A DNA stretch of 64,000 bases from Mesorhizobium sp. ES1-4 (lineage in GTDB: Bacteria; Pseudomonadota; Alphaproteobacteria; Rhizobiales; Rhizobiaceae), in the NCBI RefSeq assembly GCF_020164745.1, contig NZ_JAIUGV010000011.1, forward strand, positions 124,001-188,000, read 5' to 3'. Positions within the stretch are counted from its first letter, which is position 1; each line of letters opens with the position of its first letter. Positions 44,320-52,958 of this stretch are shown here, piece by piece. A program made the translations under genes and the position numbers. The notes beneath the pieces are model-generated. The model saw nothing but the letters and a program-made list of their open reading frames with translations. It was not told the origin of the DNA and did no database searches.

Positions 44320-45697
44320 GCGATCCCTCTTTTCGCGGCTGGTGCTGCGCGTCGCGCTGGTGTTGGCGCTGGGTGCGGCCATTCTGGTCACCGCCGCCTG
44401 GTACTATGCGCGTGCCGCCGCCGACGATGCCTATGATCGACTGCTGCAAGGCGCGGCGTTCCAGATGACCGAGAGCCTGACGGTCGAAAACGGAATGCTC
44501 ACCTTCCAGCTGCCGCCGTCCGCTTTCGAACTGCTCGGCCTGGCCGGGCGGGACCGCATCTTCTACAGGGTGATGGCGCCGTCGGGCCGGACGCTGACCG
44601 GCTATGACGATCTTCCGCCCGGGATCGATCTTGGCGCGGTGCGGTCGACCCCGGTGTTTCACTCGGCCGTCTATCGTGGCACGCCGGTCCGCGTGGCGGT
44701 CACGGGCCGCGCACTGTCCGACCCGGCGGTTTCCGGATGGGCTCACATCATCATCGCCCAGACAACCGAGGCGCGGGCGGAACTGGCATCCCAGCTGACG
44801 CTGCGGGCCAGCGTCCTGGTCGCCGTCATGAGCGTTCTGGCACTTGCCGGCTCGGCCTTGGCAGTACGCTATTCGCTGCGTCCGGTGGCCGATCTTGGCG
44901 AGGCGCTGCGCTCGCGCGATCCGCAAGACCTCACACCGCTTGCCGTGGCGGTGCCGCGCGAGCTATCGCCCTTCGTCGCCTCAATCAACCATTTCATGAA
45001 CCGGCTCGACGACCGGATGAAGCTGCTGCAGCGCTTCGTCGCCGACAGTGCCCACCAACTGCGCACACCGCTTACCGCGCTTTCGGCGCAGGTGAGCCTG
45101 ATCAATGACGACAGCTTGTCCGACCGCGACCGCCGCCATCTGACAAGAGTGCGCGACCGCGCGGCGGAACTGTCGCGTTTCACCAATCAGCTGCTCAGCC
45201 ATGCCATGGTCATCCATCGGTTCGATTCGGCGCAACTGACGCCGGTCAATCTCACCGAAGCGGCGCGCAAGGCCTTTCGCGCCGCCGTTCCGATCACCAT
45301 AGATCCGGACATCGTCGTTTCCTTCGAGGCCCCGGACGAGGAGGTGACCGTGCTCGGCGACGCCCTCAGCCTGCGCGAGGCAATCGTCAACGTCATCGAC
45401 AATGCCTTGCGCCATGGGACCATTTCCCGGCTCGAAGTGCGCGTTGCGGCCCGCGATGGGCTGGCGATGGTCGACGTGGAGGACGACGGCCCGGGCCTTT
45501 CGGCGGCGGACTTCGACTATCTGACCAGGCGGTTTACCTCCACCAAAAGCGGCGAGGGCAGCGCGGGACTTGGCTTCGCCATCGCTTCCGAGGTCGCGGC
45601 CGTTCTCGGCGGCGCGCTTCGGTTTCGCGAGAAGACCGGCGCACACGGTTTCACCGTGGTGCTGGAATTGCCGCTTCATGCGCAGGAGAAATCATGA
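44306..45697 (+). CDS. tctE: Sensor histidine kinase TctE-like
   Basis: A 463-residue kinase. The N-terminal transmembrane helix (LRVALVLALGAAILVTAAWY), a periplasmic TctE-like sensor region, a second helix near 168-188, HisKA with H250 in FVADSAHQLRTPLTAL, and HATPase motifs (IVNVIDNALRHG, DVEDDGPGLS, GLGFAIASEV). It is an EnvZ-type partner for TctD. The ATG 44306 overlaps tctD, and the stop overlaps the next ATG (ATGA). Confidence 0.92.
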   Translation: MQSIERSLFSRLVLRVALVLALGAAILVTAAWYYARAAADDAYDRLLQGAAFQMTESLTVENGMLTFQLPPSAFELLGLAGRDRIFYRVMAPSGRTLTGYDDLPPGIDLGAVRSTPVFHSAVYRGTPVRVAVTGRALSDPAVSGWAHIIIAQTTEARAELASQLTLRASVLVAVMSVLALAGSALAVRYSLRPVADLGEALRSRDPQDLTPLAVAVPRELSPFVASINHFMNRLDDRMKLLQRFVADSAHQLRTPLTALSAQVSLINDDSLSDRDRRHLTRVRDRAAELSRFTNQLLSHAMVIHRFDSAQLTPVNLTEAARKAFRAAVPITIDPDIVVSFEAPDEEVTVLGDALSLREAIVNVIDNALRHGTISRLEVRVAARDGLAMVDVEDDGPGLSAADFDYLTRRFTSTKSGEGSAGLGFAIASEVAAVLGGALRFREKTGAHGFTVVLELPLHAQEKS

Positions 45698-46779
45698 GAG
45701 CGACCCTGGCCACGCTGTGCGCCCTGGCTTTGCTGCTGTTTGCCGGCGTCGCCGGCGCCGTCGAAGGCGACCGGGTGTTCTTCAAATCGCAACAGGTTCA
45801 GTCGGCGGTGCTGACCATCCATGCGGCGACCGATCTCGACGCCATGCGGCCGCTCGTCCTCGACTTCCAGCAAATTGCGCCCGGCGTGTCGGTGGAGTTC
45901 TCCGACTACGTCACCAACGACCTGTTCCGCGAGGCGGAGCAGGCGTGCCGCCAGGGCAGCGGGCCAGGCGACATCCTTTTGTCGTCGTCGGTGGACCAAC
46001 TGGTGAAACTGGCCAATGACGGCTGCGCCCTGCAGCATGTCTCGGCCGAAGCGCGCTCGGCGCCGGCATGGGCCGACTGGCGCGAGGAGGTCTACGGCTT
46101 CACCTTCGAGCCGGCCGTCATCGTCTACGATTCCACGAAAGTACCGCCCCGGGACGTCCCTCATACGCATGACGAGCTCGCCGATCTTCTGCGCCGCGAG
46201 CCCGAGGTCTACCGCGGTCGCATCGGCACCTACGATGTCGCCGCCTCCGGCATCGGCTATCTGCTGGCCTTCAACGACGCACGCCAGGCGCCGACGATCT
46301 ACGGGCGGCTGCTGGAAAGCTTCAGCCGGGCGGAAGCGGTCAAACGCTGCTGCAACGCTGAGGTTCTCGGCGAAGTCGCCAATGGCAACATTCGCATCGC
46401 CTATAATATTCTGGGGTCCTACGCCTATGCCGCGTACCGCAAGAACCCCAACCTGAAGATCGTCGTGCCGCGCGACTACGCGCTGATCCTGTCCAGGGGC
46501 GTGATGATCCCAACAACCTCCGGCAACCCCGATCTCGCGGCGCGGTTTCTCGACTATCTGCTGTCCGAGCGGGGTCAGCGCGTCGCCCGCGAACAGGCGT
46601 TTTTCTTCTCGGAGAAATCGCCCTTGCCCGACGGCGTCGACGGGCCGGCGGCACTGATGGAATCGGGCATAGGCCGACCCATCCGCATCGGCCCCGCTTT
46701 GCTTGCCGCTCAGGACAGGATTCTGCGTGAGCGCTTCATCGCCGACTGGGCGAGCCTGATTGCCAAACCGTTGAATTGA
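45694..46779 (+). CDS. Iron-type/PgtC-like ABC solute-binding protein, third member of tctDE operon
   Basis: A 361-residue exported binding protein with a signal peptide (LCALALLLFAGVAGAV). LTIHAATDLDAMRPLVLDFQ is the SBP_bac start; GDILLSSSVDQLVKLANDGC, FEPAVIVYDSTKVP and IAYNILGSYAYAAYRKNPNL follow. Similar proteins are the PgtC component of three-part phosphoglycerate systems, where the binding protein transmits the signal to a kinase. Translationally coupled to tctE, it probably modulates the kinase rather than feeding an ABC transporter, since no ABC genes are near. Confidence 0.85.
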   Translation: MRATLATLCALALLLFAGVAGAVEGDRVFFKSQQVQSAVLTIHAATDLDAMRPLVLDFQQIAPGVSVEFSDYVTNDLFREAEQACRQGSGPGDILLSSSVDQLVKLANDGCALQHVSAEARSAPAWADWREEVYGFTFEPAVIVYDSTKVPPRDVPHTHDELADLLRREPEVYRGRIGTYDVAASGIGYLLAFNDARQAPTIYGRLLESFSRAEAVKRCCNAEVLGEVANGNIRIAYNILGSYAYAAYRKNPNLKIVVPRDYALILSRGVMIPTTSGNPDLAARFLDYLLSERGQRVAREQAFFFSEKSPLPDGVDGPAALMESGIGRPIRIGPALLAAQDRILRERFIADWASLIAKPLN

Positions 46780-46948
46780 TTCCCCTCGACAGCGATGCCG
46801 CGTTCCTTCGATTTCCGACCAGTCCGGCCGACCGCCGGACCTCGGAGGGCAACTGGTGGCTGGCAATTAGCGAATGATCAATCTTGCGGGGAAACGATGC
46901 CCAAGCGCGGTTCCACCGCGCACGGCATCAAGCGGCTACGATCGCCGG

Positions 46949-47190
46949 ATGAATGCCGCCAATGCGACACTGCTCCACAAATTGCCGCCCCAGGCCGAGC
47001 AAAACTCCGCCTGTCGCAGCCCGCATGGCTGGCCTTCCGCGACAGCGACGCGAAGGTATGCGACGCGCTCTAGGGGACAAGGCAAGGCACGATGTACGTG
47101 CCCATGCAGGCTGCCGACGCGACCAACGCCATTCGGGATCGGGCGGTTGAGCTGGAGCCCTATGTTCGCGTCATGGCGATCGAGGAGTGA
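46949..47190 (+). pseudogene. LprI/DUF1311-like gene remnant
   Basis: Fragments of a lysozyme-inhibitor LprI (DUF1311) domain: MNAANATLLHKLPPQAEQ in one frame, then KLRLSQPAWLAFRDSDAKVC in another. An in-frame TAG (47071-47073) follows, and then MYVPMQAADATNAIRDRAVE. The 5' part with the signal peptide is not seen. At least one frameshift and one stop codon break it. Confidence 0.55.
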
Positions 47191-47212
47191 TGGGGCCATC
47201 CAGTCGGATCGG

Positions 47213-47419
47213 CTACGCCTCTACGTATTCCGCCAAGCTGACGCCTTCGGGAGTATCTTGCCCGTCGGCAAGCAAGCCCTCGATGTGGAACCGGATGGCA
47301 TCACGGATTTCGATTTTTGCCTCATCGGCAGTCGCAGCCGTTGCAATGCAGCCTGGGAGGTCCGGCACAAAAGCGGAAAAATTGTTTCCCGCTTTTTCAA
47401 TCACCACCGCGTAACGCAT
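47213..47419 (-). CDS. hicB: HicB-family antitoxin
   Basis: A 68-residue protein matching the HicB partial RNase-H-like fold: MRYAVVIEKAGNNFSAFVPD, LPGCIATAATADEA and AIRFHIEGLLADG. HicB neutralises the HicA mRNA interferase and usually represses the operon. This short form lacks the C-terminal DNA-binding part of larger HicB proteins. Its toxin gene just upstream is truncated, so the antitoxin is now orphaned. Confidence 0.82.
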   Translation of the reverse strand: MRYAVVIEKAGNNFSAFVPDLPGCIATAATADEAKIEIRDAIRFHIEGLLADGQDTPEGVSLAEYVEA

Positions 47420-47423
47420 ATAG

Positions 47424-47519
47424 TCACTCCTTCAAACCGGACTGCTTGAGGATGCTGTTCAGCGTGCCTGGCGCAACCTCTTCAGGCGGTTTGCCGGCCA
47501 AGGATACTGGGTTGACGGC
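47424..47519 (-). pseudogene. hicA toxin gene, 5'-truncated
   Basis: Only the end of a HicA toxin remains (LAGKPPEEVAPGTLNSILKQ, then SGLKE and stop), 4 nt before the hicB start. The N-terminal part with the catalytic histidine and double-stranded-RNA-binding fold is missing; the sequence is replaced at 47519 by the end of another gene. Confidence 0.7.
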
Positions 47520-48193
47520 TAAGCGGGTTCATACTCTTCCCGAAGTTTTTCCGACCTTGCCAGAATCGATGCGTACAGTTTGACGAAGTCTGATTTTTCC
47601 TGGCCGTTAAGCGGAACATCTGACGGAGCAAAAGATTGGCCACGTATCACGTCGAGAATTCTGAACTCTTCTGGGGAATATTTTCCAACTGACGACATAA
47701 TCGCCCAAAGTCCAAGCCTTGCTGCATCGGCGCCCAGCGGAGGATCTTCGGAAAAGTATGGGTAAATGATTCGATTCTTCGAATTCCCGATTGCCAAGGC
47801 CAACAGGTTTTCTACCTTGACCGTGCAGCCCAACTCTGGAAATTCGATTGCGCCCTTAACCGCAAGCATCTCAGATTTGGACGCCTCATTTGTCCATCGC
47901 CGCTTGTTATCCCACCAATCAAGGAAGCCATCCCTCAATTCCGGGTATAAGCGCTCGCGCCTCTTATTAGTAGCAATGCGCTCGGCTACAGAAACCCCGA
48001 GGTATTTCTCCCCGTTCACGTGACCTTTAGCATCGCGCCAAAAAGGCACATGAAAATCGCCCCCTTCGCTTTTTTCTCCAGCCTGTTTGCGAATCTCGTC
48101 ACGAATGTCTCCCCGTAGCATTGAAATCTGCTTCGAGTTCTCGGCAAACATGAGGGTGAGTAGCTTCCGTAAATGTATCTTTTTCAGTGACAT
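47519..48193 (-). CDS. Hypothetical protein, 224 aa
   Basis: Starting from ATG 48193 (GGAG 8 nt upstream) the product is 224 residues, charged and helical (LRKLLTLMFAENSKQISMLR, GFLDWWDNKRRWTNEASKSE, VKVENLLALAIGNSKN). No domain was recognised. Codon use looks less GC-rich than the chromosomal genes around it, which suggests transfer. Its stop codon abuts the hicA remnant, so it was probably inserted with the event that cut hicA. Confidence 0.7.
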   Translation of the reverse strand: MSLKKIHLRKLLTLMFAENSKQISMLRGDIRDEIRKQAGEKSEGGDFHVPFWRDAKGHVNGEKYLGVSVAERIATNKRRERLYPELRDGFLDWWDNKRRWTNEASKSEMLAVKGAIEFPELGCTVKVENLLALAIGNSKNRIIYPYFSEDPPLGADAARLGLWAIMSSVGKYSPEEFRILDVIRGQSFAPSDVPLNGQEKSDFVKLYASILARSEKLREEYEPA

Positions 48194-48222
48194 CAACAAT
48201 CTCCAACGGGAATGGTTGCGAA

Positions 48223-48251
48223 GAAAAAAGGCCACCCAAAAGGGTGGCCTT
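48223..48251 (-). terminator. Rho-independent terminator (minus strand)
   Basis: A 9-bp stem (48229-48237 with 48242-48250), loop of four bases and, on the minus strand, a run of T after the stem. It follows the 57-residue gene at 48256. Confidence 0.85.
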
Positions 48252-48255
48252 TCGA

Positions 48256-48429
48256 TTACTTTTCTTTGCGAACGCCTTTGAAGGGCTTGTCATCGGCCTT
48301 CTGATCCATGAACTTACCGGTGTCGGTGTCCCGTTTAGTCCAGCGATCATTTTGGGGATTGTAGACCTGGGACCGGTCGCGCACTGCGCCATTCCTGTGA
48401 CCGTCGTCCTTGGGTGGGTTGGTGGCCAT
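48256..48429 (-). CDS. Small conserved hydrophilic protein, 57 aa
   Basis: A 57-residue basic protein (MATNPPKDDGHRNGAVRDRS, YNPQNDRWTKRDTDTGKFMD, KADDKPFKGVRKEK). Similar short proteins are frequent in rhizobial genomes and resemble intrinsically disordered phage- or stress-related proteins. AAAGGAGC lies 6-7 nt upstream of ATG 48429, and a strong terminator follows, so it is likely a single-gene unit. Function is unknown. Confidence 0.78.
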   Translation of the reverse strand: MATNPPKDDGHRNGAVRDRSQVYNPQNDRWTKRDTDTGKFMDQKADDKPFKGVRKEK

Positions 48430-48570
48430 GCTCTTTGCTCCTTTCTCCCGCATCACTTGATGCCCCGCGCTTTGTCGCGCTTGACATCGGTTGATCACGA
48501 GAACAGCATGCCCACGCTTTAGCGAGCGAGTGAGCTGCAAGGGCGGCGGGTCCGCCTTGGCTGTTCACGA

Positions 48571-48605
48571 AAGGCGGTGCGAGAAATTGCACCGCCTTTT
48601 TCTTT
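48571..48605 (+). terminator. Orphan Rho-independent terminator (plus strand)
   Basis: AAGGCGGTGC (48571-48580) pairs with GCACCGCCTT (48589-48598), followed by TTTCTTT. No + strand gene lies upstream; TTGACA at 48481 could be a -35 element of a short RNA of about 100 nt, but no matching -10 was seen. Confidence 0.65.
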
Positions 48606-48980
48606 GCATACATGAACCTCTGCCTCGATCCGGCGTTTGCCAAGTCCCCACTGTTATCCACATGGCCTTGTTGACGAATCAAGTTTTTGACTTTATCTCT
48701 TTACACCTACATATGCGCACGCAGTCGTAATTTGACACCATATCTATGTGGTGAGGCTAGTCAATGCCTCTGTCGCGAGAGTTGTGGACAACCGGTTTTC
48801 CACAGCCGTCATCCTAGATTTTTTCCCTGTTTCTGTCGCTGATAGCCGAATCACCTTGGACCCGAATTCGGTGCGAGTTCAGGCGTCAGGCTCACTGACC
48901 TACTCCCTGTCTAATGCTTCCATCGGCCCGATCTTGCGACCGGACCGATGATGTTACGGTTTAGCGTCTTGTAGGCATCC
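48606..48980. other. About 375 bp without a recognisable gene, AT-richer
   Basis: Contains short palindromes such as TTGTGGACAACCGGTTTTCCAC, but no supported ORF. A 67-codon open frame at 48748-48951 lacks coding character. This stretch borders the left repeat array of the TniQ element. Confidence 0.4.
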
Positions 48981-48981
48981 G

Positions 48982-49093
48982 CAAAGTTGTGCCCCACCCC
49001 CTTCGGATCTAATTGAAATTGTTGACGAATTTTCTAGGCATTTATTCCACACCCAAAGTTGTACCCCCAGGACACCCAAAGTTGTGCCCCCAG
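48982..49093 (+). repeat. Direct-repeat array, putative left end of the TniQ/TniB element
   Basis: Two tandem copies of ACACCCAAAGTTGT[A/G]CCCCCAG at 49049-49070 and 49072-49093 (23-bp period) and a partial third copy (CAAAGTTGTGCCCCAC at 48982). Repeated transposase-binding sites at element ends are typical of Tn7- and Tn5053-like transposons, and the array lies just outside the cargo gene at 49206. Confidence 0.5.
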
Positions 49094-49205
49094 TTTCAAA
49101 TTAGCTGACGATCGGCGGCTCGGTGGTAGCTGCGGGTAGGCTGAAAGCTTCTCCAGCTGGTGGGTTGCGAAGGCAGCCCCTTCCATGACCTGGGAGGAGC
49201 CCCCG

Positions 49206-49886
49206 ATGACCTACAAGCATTCCAACCTCCGGAACCGGATTCAGGCGAAGGCCAACCTCAAACGGCTCATGCCTTGGGTAGAGATGAACATGAAGGAGTT
49301 CGACGACCAGACCTGGCAGGCAACCGGCATCTCGGAGGAGTTCTTCGCTCACATGTCGGAGGAGCGTTTCTCCGGCATCCATATCTACCCTGATCAGGTC
49401 AGGGGGTGGCATGCCGATCTCGTTTTTGAGGGCATTGGACAAGGTTACGCGGACAAGCTCGGCAACCCCGAGGACCGGCCGCTGGATACTAAGGAGAATG
49501 CGGAGAGGCACGCCATTTGGATGATGGTATCCCTGCTGCCTCATCTGAGGGCGAGGACGAAGAGCGGTTACGGCGATGCGGCGTATGTCGATTTCAAGTT
49601 CGAGAACGCGACGGTCAAAATCCCGGCGGGTGCGATCGACTACCTCATCTATCAGTACACGAAACCGGACCACACGCTGGCGGATCTCGAGTCCTATGCA
49701 AGGACGCGGCTGGCCGACATCAGCGATGCACTTCCCTTCGATGGTGCGACTACCAACCGGCACCTCAGGCGCATGCGTGAGGATCACCGTGGAGAGATCG
49801 AAAACGCGTGTGCCGCGGCCTTGGCGGTAGGGATCACGGAGTGGCAGCCGGAGGAGCCTTCACCGCCTATGGCGCTCGGCCACTGA
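49206..49886 (+). CDS. Hypothetical cargo-type protein, 226 aa
   Basis: GGGAGGAG lies 6 nt before ATG 49206, a better start than 49185. The 226-residue product is acidic, without membrane segments (NLRNRIQAKANLKRLMPWVE, FSGIHIYPDQVRGWHADLVF, YARTRLADISDALPF). Not recognised. It sits between the repeat array and tniQ, convergent with tniQ and 4 nt from its end, so it is probably a passenger of the element. Confidence 0.65.
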   Translation: MTYKHSNLRNRIQAKANLKRLMPWVEMNMKEFDDQTWQATGISEEFFAHMSEERFSGIHIYPDQVRGWHADLVFEGIGQGYADKLGNPEDRPLDTKENAERHAIWMMVSLLPHLRARTKSGYGDAAYVDFKFENATVKIPAGAIDYLIYQYTKPDHTLADLESYARTRLADISDALPFDGATTNRHLRRMREDHRGEIENACAAALAVGITEWQPEEPSPPMALGH

Positions 49887-49890
49887 GCGT

Positions 49891-51897
49891 CTATGGGCGG
49901 ACGGTCAGACTTTTGCCTGCCGCCGGGTTACATTCGAGGTTAGATGTAATGGGCGTCCGTTCCGCGGCCTTCAGCTTGCGCAGCGCCTTCAGCGCGGATT
50001 CCTGATCGTAGTCCCAGGCAGCAGGATCGGTGCTTTCAAACTCGTCGACGGCCTCCCGGCGGTAGAAGAACGCTCCGGCGGATGCGGGTACAAGCTCGGG
50101 CAGGATGCCTGCCAACTTCAGGGTGGCTCTCACGCGCTTATGGTGAAGGCCGGTTTGCTGGCACAGTTCGCCCAGCGAAACGTAGTCGACAAGGAATGCT
50201 GCAATGCTCTCCATCGCCACGAGAGGTAGCATACGCCGCGCGTCATGACTGTATTCCTCGACCATCTCGAGATGGCCTTCGGCGATCAGCTTGTTGATGC
50301 CCCGGTCGTGCGCGCCGGGGATGAAGTCGCGAGCCTCTTCCTTTGTGAGGTGGGTACGCGTTCCCCGCGACCTGATGATCTTCGTAACTTCCTCTGCATC
50401 GAGAAGGAGGGCGCCGTAGTCTGTCCGGCCCTTCAGTCGGCCCTTCCACTTGAGTTGATCCGAGAAGATCATCGCGAGCACGTCGGGGATCGTGCACGTC
50501 GCCACCTTGCGGACGCCTGACACGTCCATCTGTCTTTCGGTGAGTTCGGAAACCTCGACGGCTCCCTTGAAGATCTGTTCCCTGACACGCTCGACCTCCT
50601 CAAGGGAAAAGCGGCGCTTGCCATTCCTCCGGTCAGTGTCGGCAAGGACGCGGATATGGCCGTGAACGACCATGTCGTTCAGGTGCATCCTCGGAACGCC
50701 CAGAACCTTTTCGACCGCCGGCGCTGTGACCGCTTTACGGAGCTCCGACACCACAGAGTCAATCTCCGCTGCTTTCACGAGAATTCGGTGGTCGAGTTTT
50801 CCAGACTGGTCGGCAGCTTCCTCAATCCCGAGGCGCTTGAACAGGCGGCGGATGCTCAGGGCGTGCATGCCGGAGTCCCGGGCGGCGGTCCGGACGGTGT
50901 GCACCTTGCGCTCCGTCGCCGTTACCCCGAGCACGTCCGTCCCCGGCTCGACGGGCATCGTCTCGAGCGCGAACTCGCGGACCAGATCCCGGGGCTTGGC
51001 CCAGGCCGGGTCCTTGGCGGTTTTTTGGAGGAGACCGTAAGCGTAGCCGTAGGTGTCCCGTGGTCCCCAGAAGCCTCGTGTCGAGGATTGCGCATCCGTC
51101 AGTCTCTGCAGCAATTGCCGCAACGCTGTCTCACCGGCGCTTGCGATCTCGAATCCAGCATCTGCGGCAGCTGCCCAATCTAGAGCGTTGAACTTCGAAG
51201 TGGGGACTTTCGGCGTATGCAGGGCGGATACTCCCAGCGCCTCGCAGAACGGGGCCGCGACGAATAGCGGAAGGTCGTCCAGCCAATTCCCTTCCGATCG
51301 ACGACCTTCGATCCGGTCCTGCAGCCACGCCTGGAATGGCGACTGTCCGGCTTGTGGCGCCTCATCCGCGTGCTGGTGAAGTTCCGGGATCAGAATGCGC
51401 ATCGTCTGGTTGAAATCGAATGGCGCGAACGGAATCCGCTCTGGACTGGTGACGGTCAGATGGACACGGTGCCGGCCACAAGACCGGAAATGCGAGATCG
51501 TCCATTCGAGGCGCAGCCACGGCCTGCTATACGAGACGCCGTCGTACTTCTGCATGTCCTCGATCGCGCAATGGGGACAGAACCTGAAATACGTCCTGTT
51601 CACGGACAGCCTCGGGAGAACCTCTCCTGCCACCTGATAATGTCGCGAATTCTTCTCGAATGGAGTGTATCGGAGAAGCTTTTCGATGTCGGCACTTCCC
51701 AGGATGGCGATCCTCCGGATTTCGGACTCTTCCGCCTTGTCGAGATTCCTGTTTGCGATCGCCATGTCCCTGAGAAGGTATTTCAGCGAGCGACCATTCA
51801 CGGCCGCCAGCCGGGATGCGAAGCCTGCCGCAGTCTCCTGGTGTTCGAGCGGATAGGCGAAAGCGAGAGGCTTCACCTCTTTCTTCAGTACGCGCAT
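49891..51897 (-). CDS. tniQ: TniQ-family transposition protein
   Basis: A 668-residue TniQ-domain protein, longer than the classic 400-residue TniQ. The N-terminal part (AYPLEHQETAAGFASRLAAV) precedes a zinc-finger-like region (FRFCPHCAIEDM with FRSCGRHRVHL); the remaining C-terminal 350 residues contain helical DNA-binding-like segments such as LSIRRLFKRLGIEEAADQSG and CQQTGLHHKRVRATLKLAGI. TniQ/TnsD proteins select target sites together with the TniB/TnsC ATPase. Its start lies 3 nt from the tniB stop. Confidence 0.83.
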   Translation of the reverse strand: MRVLKKEVKPLAFAYPLEHQETAAGFASRLAAVNGRSLKYLLRDMAIANRNLDKAEESEIRRIAILGSADIEKLLRYTPFEKNSRHYQVAGEVLPRLSVNRTYFRFCPHCAIEDMQKYDGVSYSRPWLRLEWTISHFRSCGRHRVHLTVTSPERIPFAPFDFNQTMRILIPELHQHADEAPQAGQSPFQAWLQDRIEGRRSEGNWLDDLPLFVAAPFCEALGVSALHTPKVPTSKFNALDWAAAADAGFEIASAGETALRQLLQRLTDAQSSTRGFWGPRDTYGYAYGLLQKTAKDPAWAKPRDLVREFALETMPVEPGTDVLGVTATERKVHTVRTAARDSGMHALSIRRLFKRLGIEEAADQSGKLDHRILVKAAEIDSVVSELRKAVTAPAVEKVLGVPRMHLNDMVVHGHIRVLADTDRRNGKRRFSLEEVERVREQIFKGAVEVSELTERQMDVSGVRKVATCTIPDVLAMIFSDQLKWKGRLKGRTDYGALLLDAEEVTKIIRSRGTRTHLTKEEARDFIPGAHDRGINKLIAEGHLEMVEEYSHDARRMLPLVAMESIAAFLVDYVSLGELCQQTGLHHKRVRATLKLAGILPELVPASAGAFFYRREAVDEFESTDPAAWDYDQESALKALRKLKAAERTPITSNLECNPAAGKSLTVRP

Positions 51898-51899
51898 GA

Positions 51900-52958
51900 T
51901 CAGTCTTCCTCGACTTCCAGGAAGAGGCCCGGATCAAGCCTCATGAAGTCGTCGGCCAGGAAGATGTTCATCTCCGGCCTGCCGCGGGCGTGAGAATGCG
52001 CGGCATACGCACGTGCGAGAAAATTGCGGGTGAGTTCGGTAGAGCGCTTCCTCGCCGCCTGCTGAATGCCAGCGAGGACGACCTGAGTGATGCGACCGTA
52101 CCGATAGCGCGCGGCGTGGGCGATCCGCTCCGGAACATCGCTCTGAATCGCCTGGGTAGGGTCGATGTGTGCCGCCTCGCACATTTCTCTGGTGATCCTG
52201 ATGACTAGGTCGCGTTCTTCGGGATGCGAGAGATCAACGTCTGGAAGGGGCAGGGGCATATGCCGACGCTCGAACTGCTCGTCCAACTGGGCGATCTTCG
52301 TGATCTCGGGCATCCCGGACATGACGAAGCTGACTGGCCAGGCTTGATAGTTCAGCACGCCCTTCAGCGCCTTTCGCAACTTTTCCCGGTCGTGATCGGT
52401 TTGCGTAAGGTTCAAAAGGTGCTGGGTCTCGTCCAGATGGATCAGCAGCACCTTCCTCAGATGAAGCTGCGATGGAAGGATATGCCAGACCTCGCCCTGT
52501 TCGAGGTTGCGGGTGATCTCGTAGCCAATGGCCTCGAGGATCGCGATGCCAAGAAACTTGAGAGTGGCCGGCCCCATCAGCGAATAGAATACGGAAGGAT
52601 AGATGGTGCCGAAGGTTCGGCGGAGTGGCTTGAACAGGGGATGCTGTGCGATGATCCGCTGCGAGATGGAAGTCTTGCCCGCACCGCTGTCCCCCGTGAC
52701 AACGAAAAGGCGTCCGTCGTCGCGCCGGTCTCCCTTTTTCGCCATCATGTTCGTCACGAACTCGCCGAAGCTGTCCGTAGCAACGCGGTCGCGGCCGCAT
52801 TCGACGTAGACGCCCTTAGCCCGTTCGAGGACTTCCTTGACGTACTGATCGTCCTCGGAGAGCCTGCCTGTGAGCTCCTGAAGATAGTCCTCGTCGGACA
52901 TGTCGTCGTCCCAATTGGACGGAAGGTTCTTGCCACGGCGCATCTTACTCATCGTCAT
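51900..52958 (-). CDS. tniB: TniB/TnsC-like AAA+ ATPase
   Basis: A 352-residue AAA+ ATPase of transposition regulators. Walker A is FVVTGDSGAGKTSIS (about 86-100), Walker B is KVLLIHLDETQHLLNL (about 168-183) and SFVMSGMPEITK contains a sensor motif. TniB/TnsC recruits the transposase to the TniQ-chosen target. It overlaps the 3' end of the transposase remnant by 14 nt, in the classic tniA-tniB-tniQ order. Confidence 0.87.
   Translation of the reverse strand: MTMSKMRRGKNLPSNWDDDMSDEDYLQELTGRLSEDDQYVKEVLERAKGVYVECGRDRVATDSFGEFVTNMMAKKGDRRDDGRLFVVTGDSGAGKTSISQRIIAQHPLFKPLRRTFGTIYPSVFYSLMGPATLKFLGIAILEAIGYEITRNLEQGEVWHILPSQLHLRKVLLIHLDETQHLLNLTQTDHDREKLRKALKGVLNYQAWPVSFVMSGMPEITKIAQLDEQFERRHMPLPLPDVDLSHPEERDLVIRITREMCEAAHIDPTQAIQSDVPERIAHAARYRYGRITQVVLAGIQQAARKRSTELTRNFLARAYAAHSHARGRPEMNIFLADDFMRLDPGLFLEVEED

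Noticed and set aside
48748-48951. 67-codon frame in the AT-rich stretch
   Set aside because: No ribosome site, no family and random-looking composition.
49049-49093. The repeat pair as a CRISPR-like unit
   Set aside because: Only two full copies with a one-base gap, so there is no spacer; an element end is more likely.
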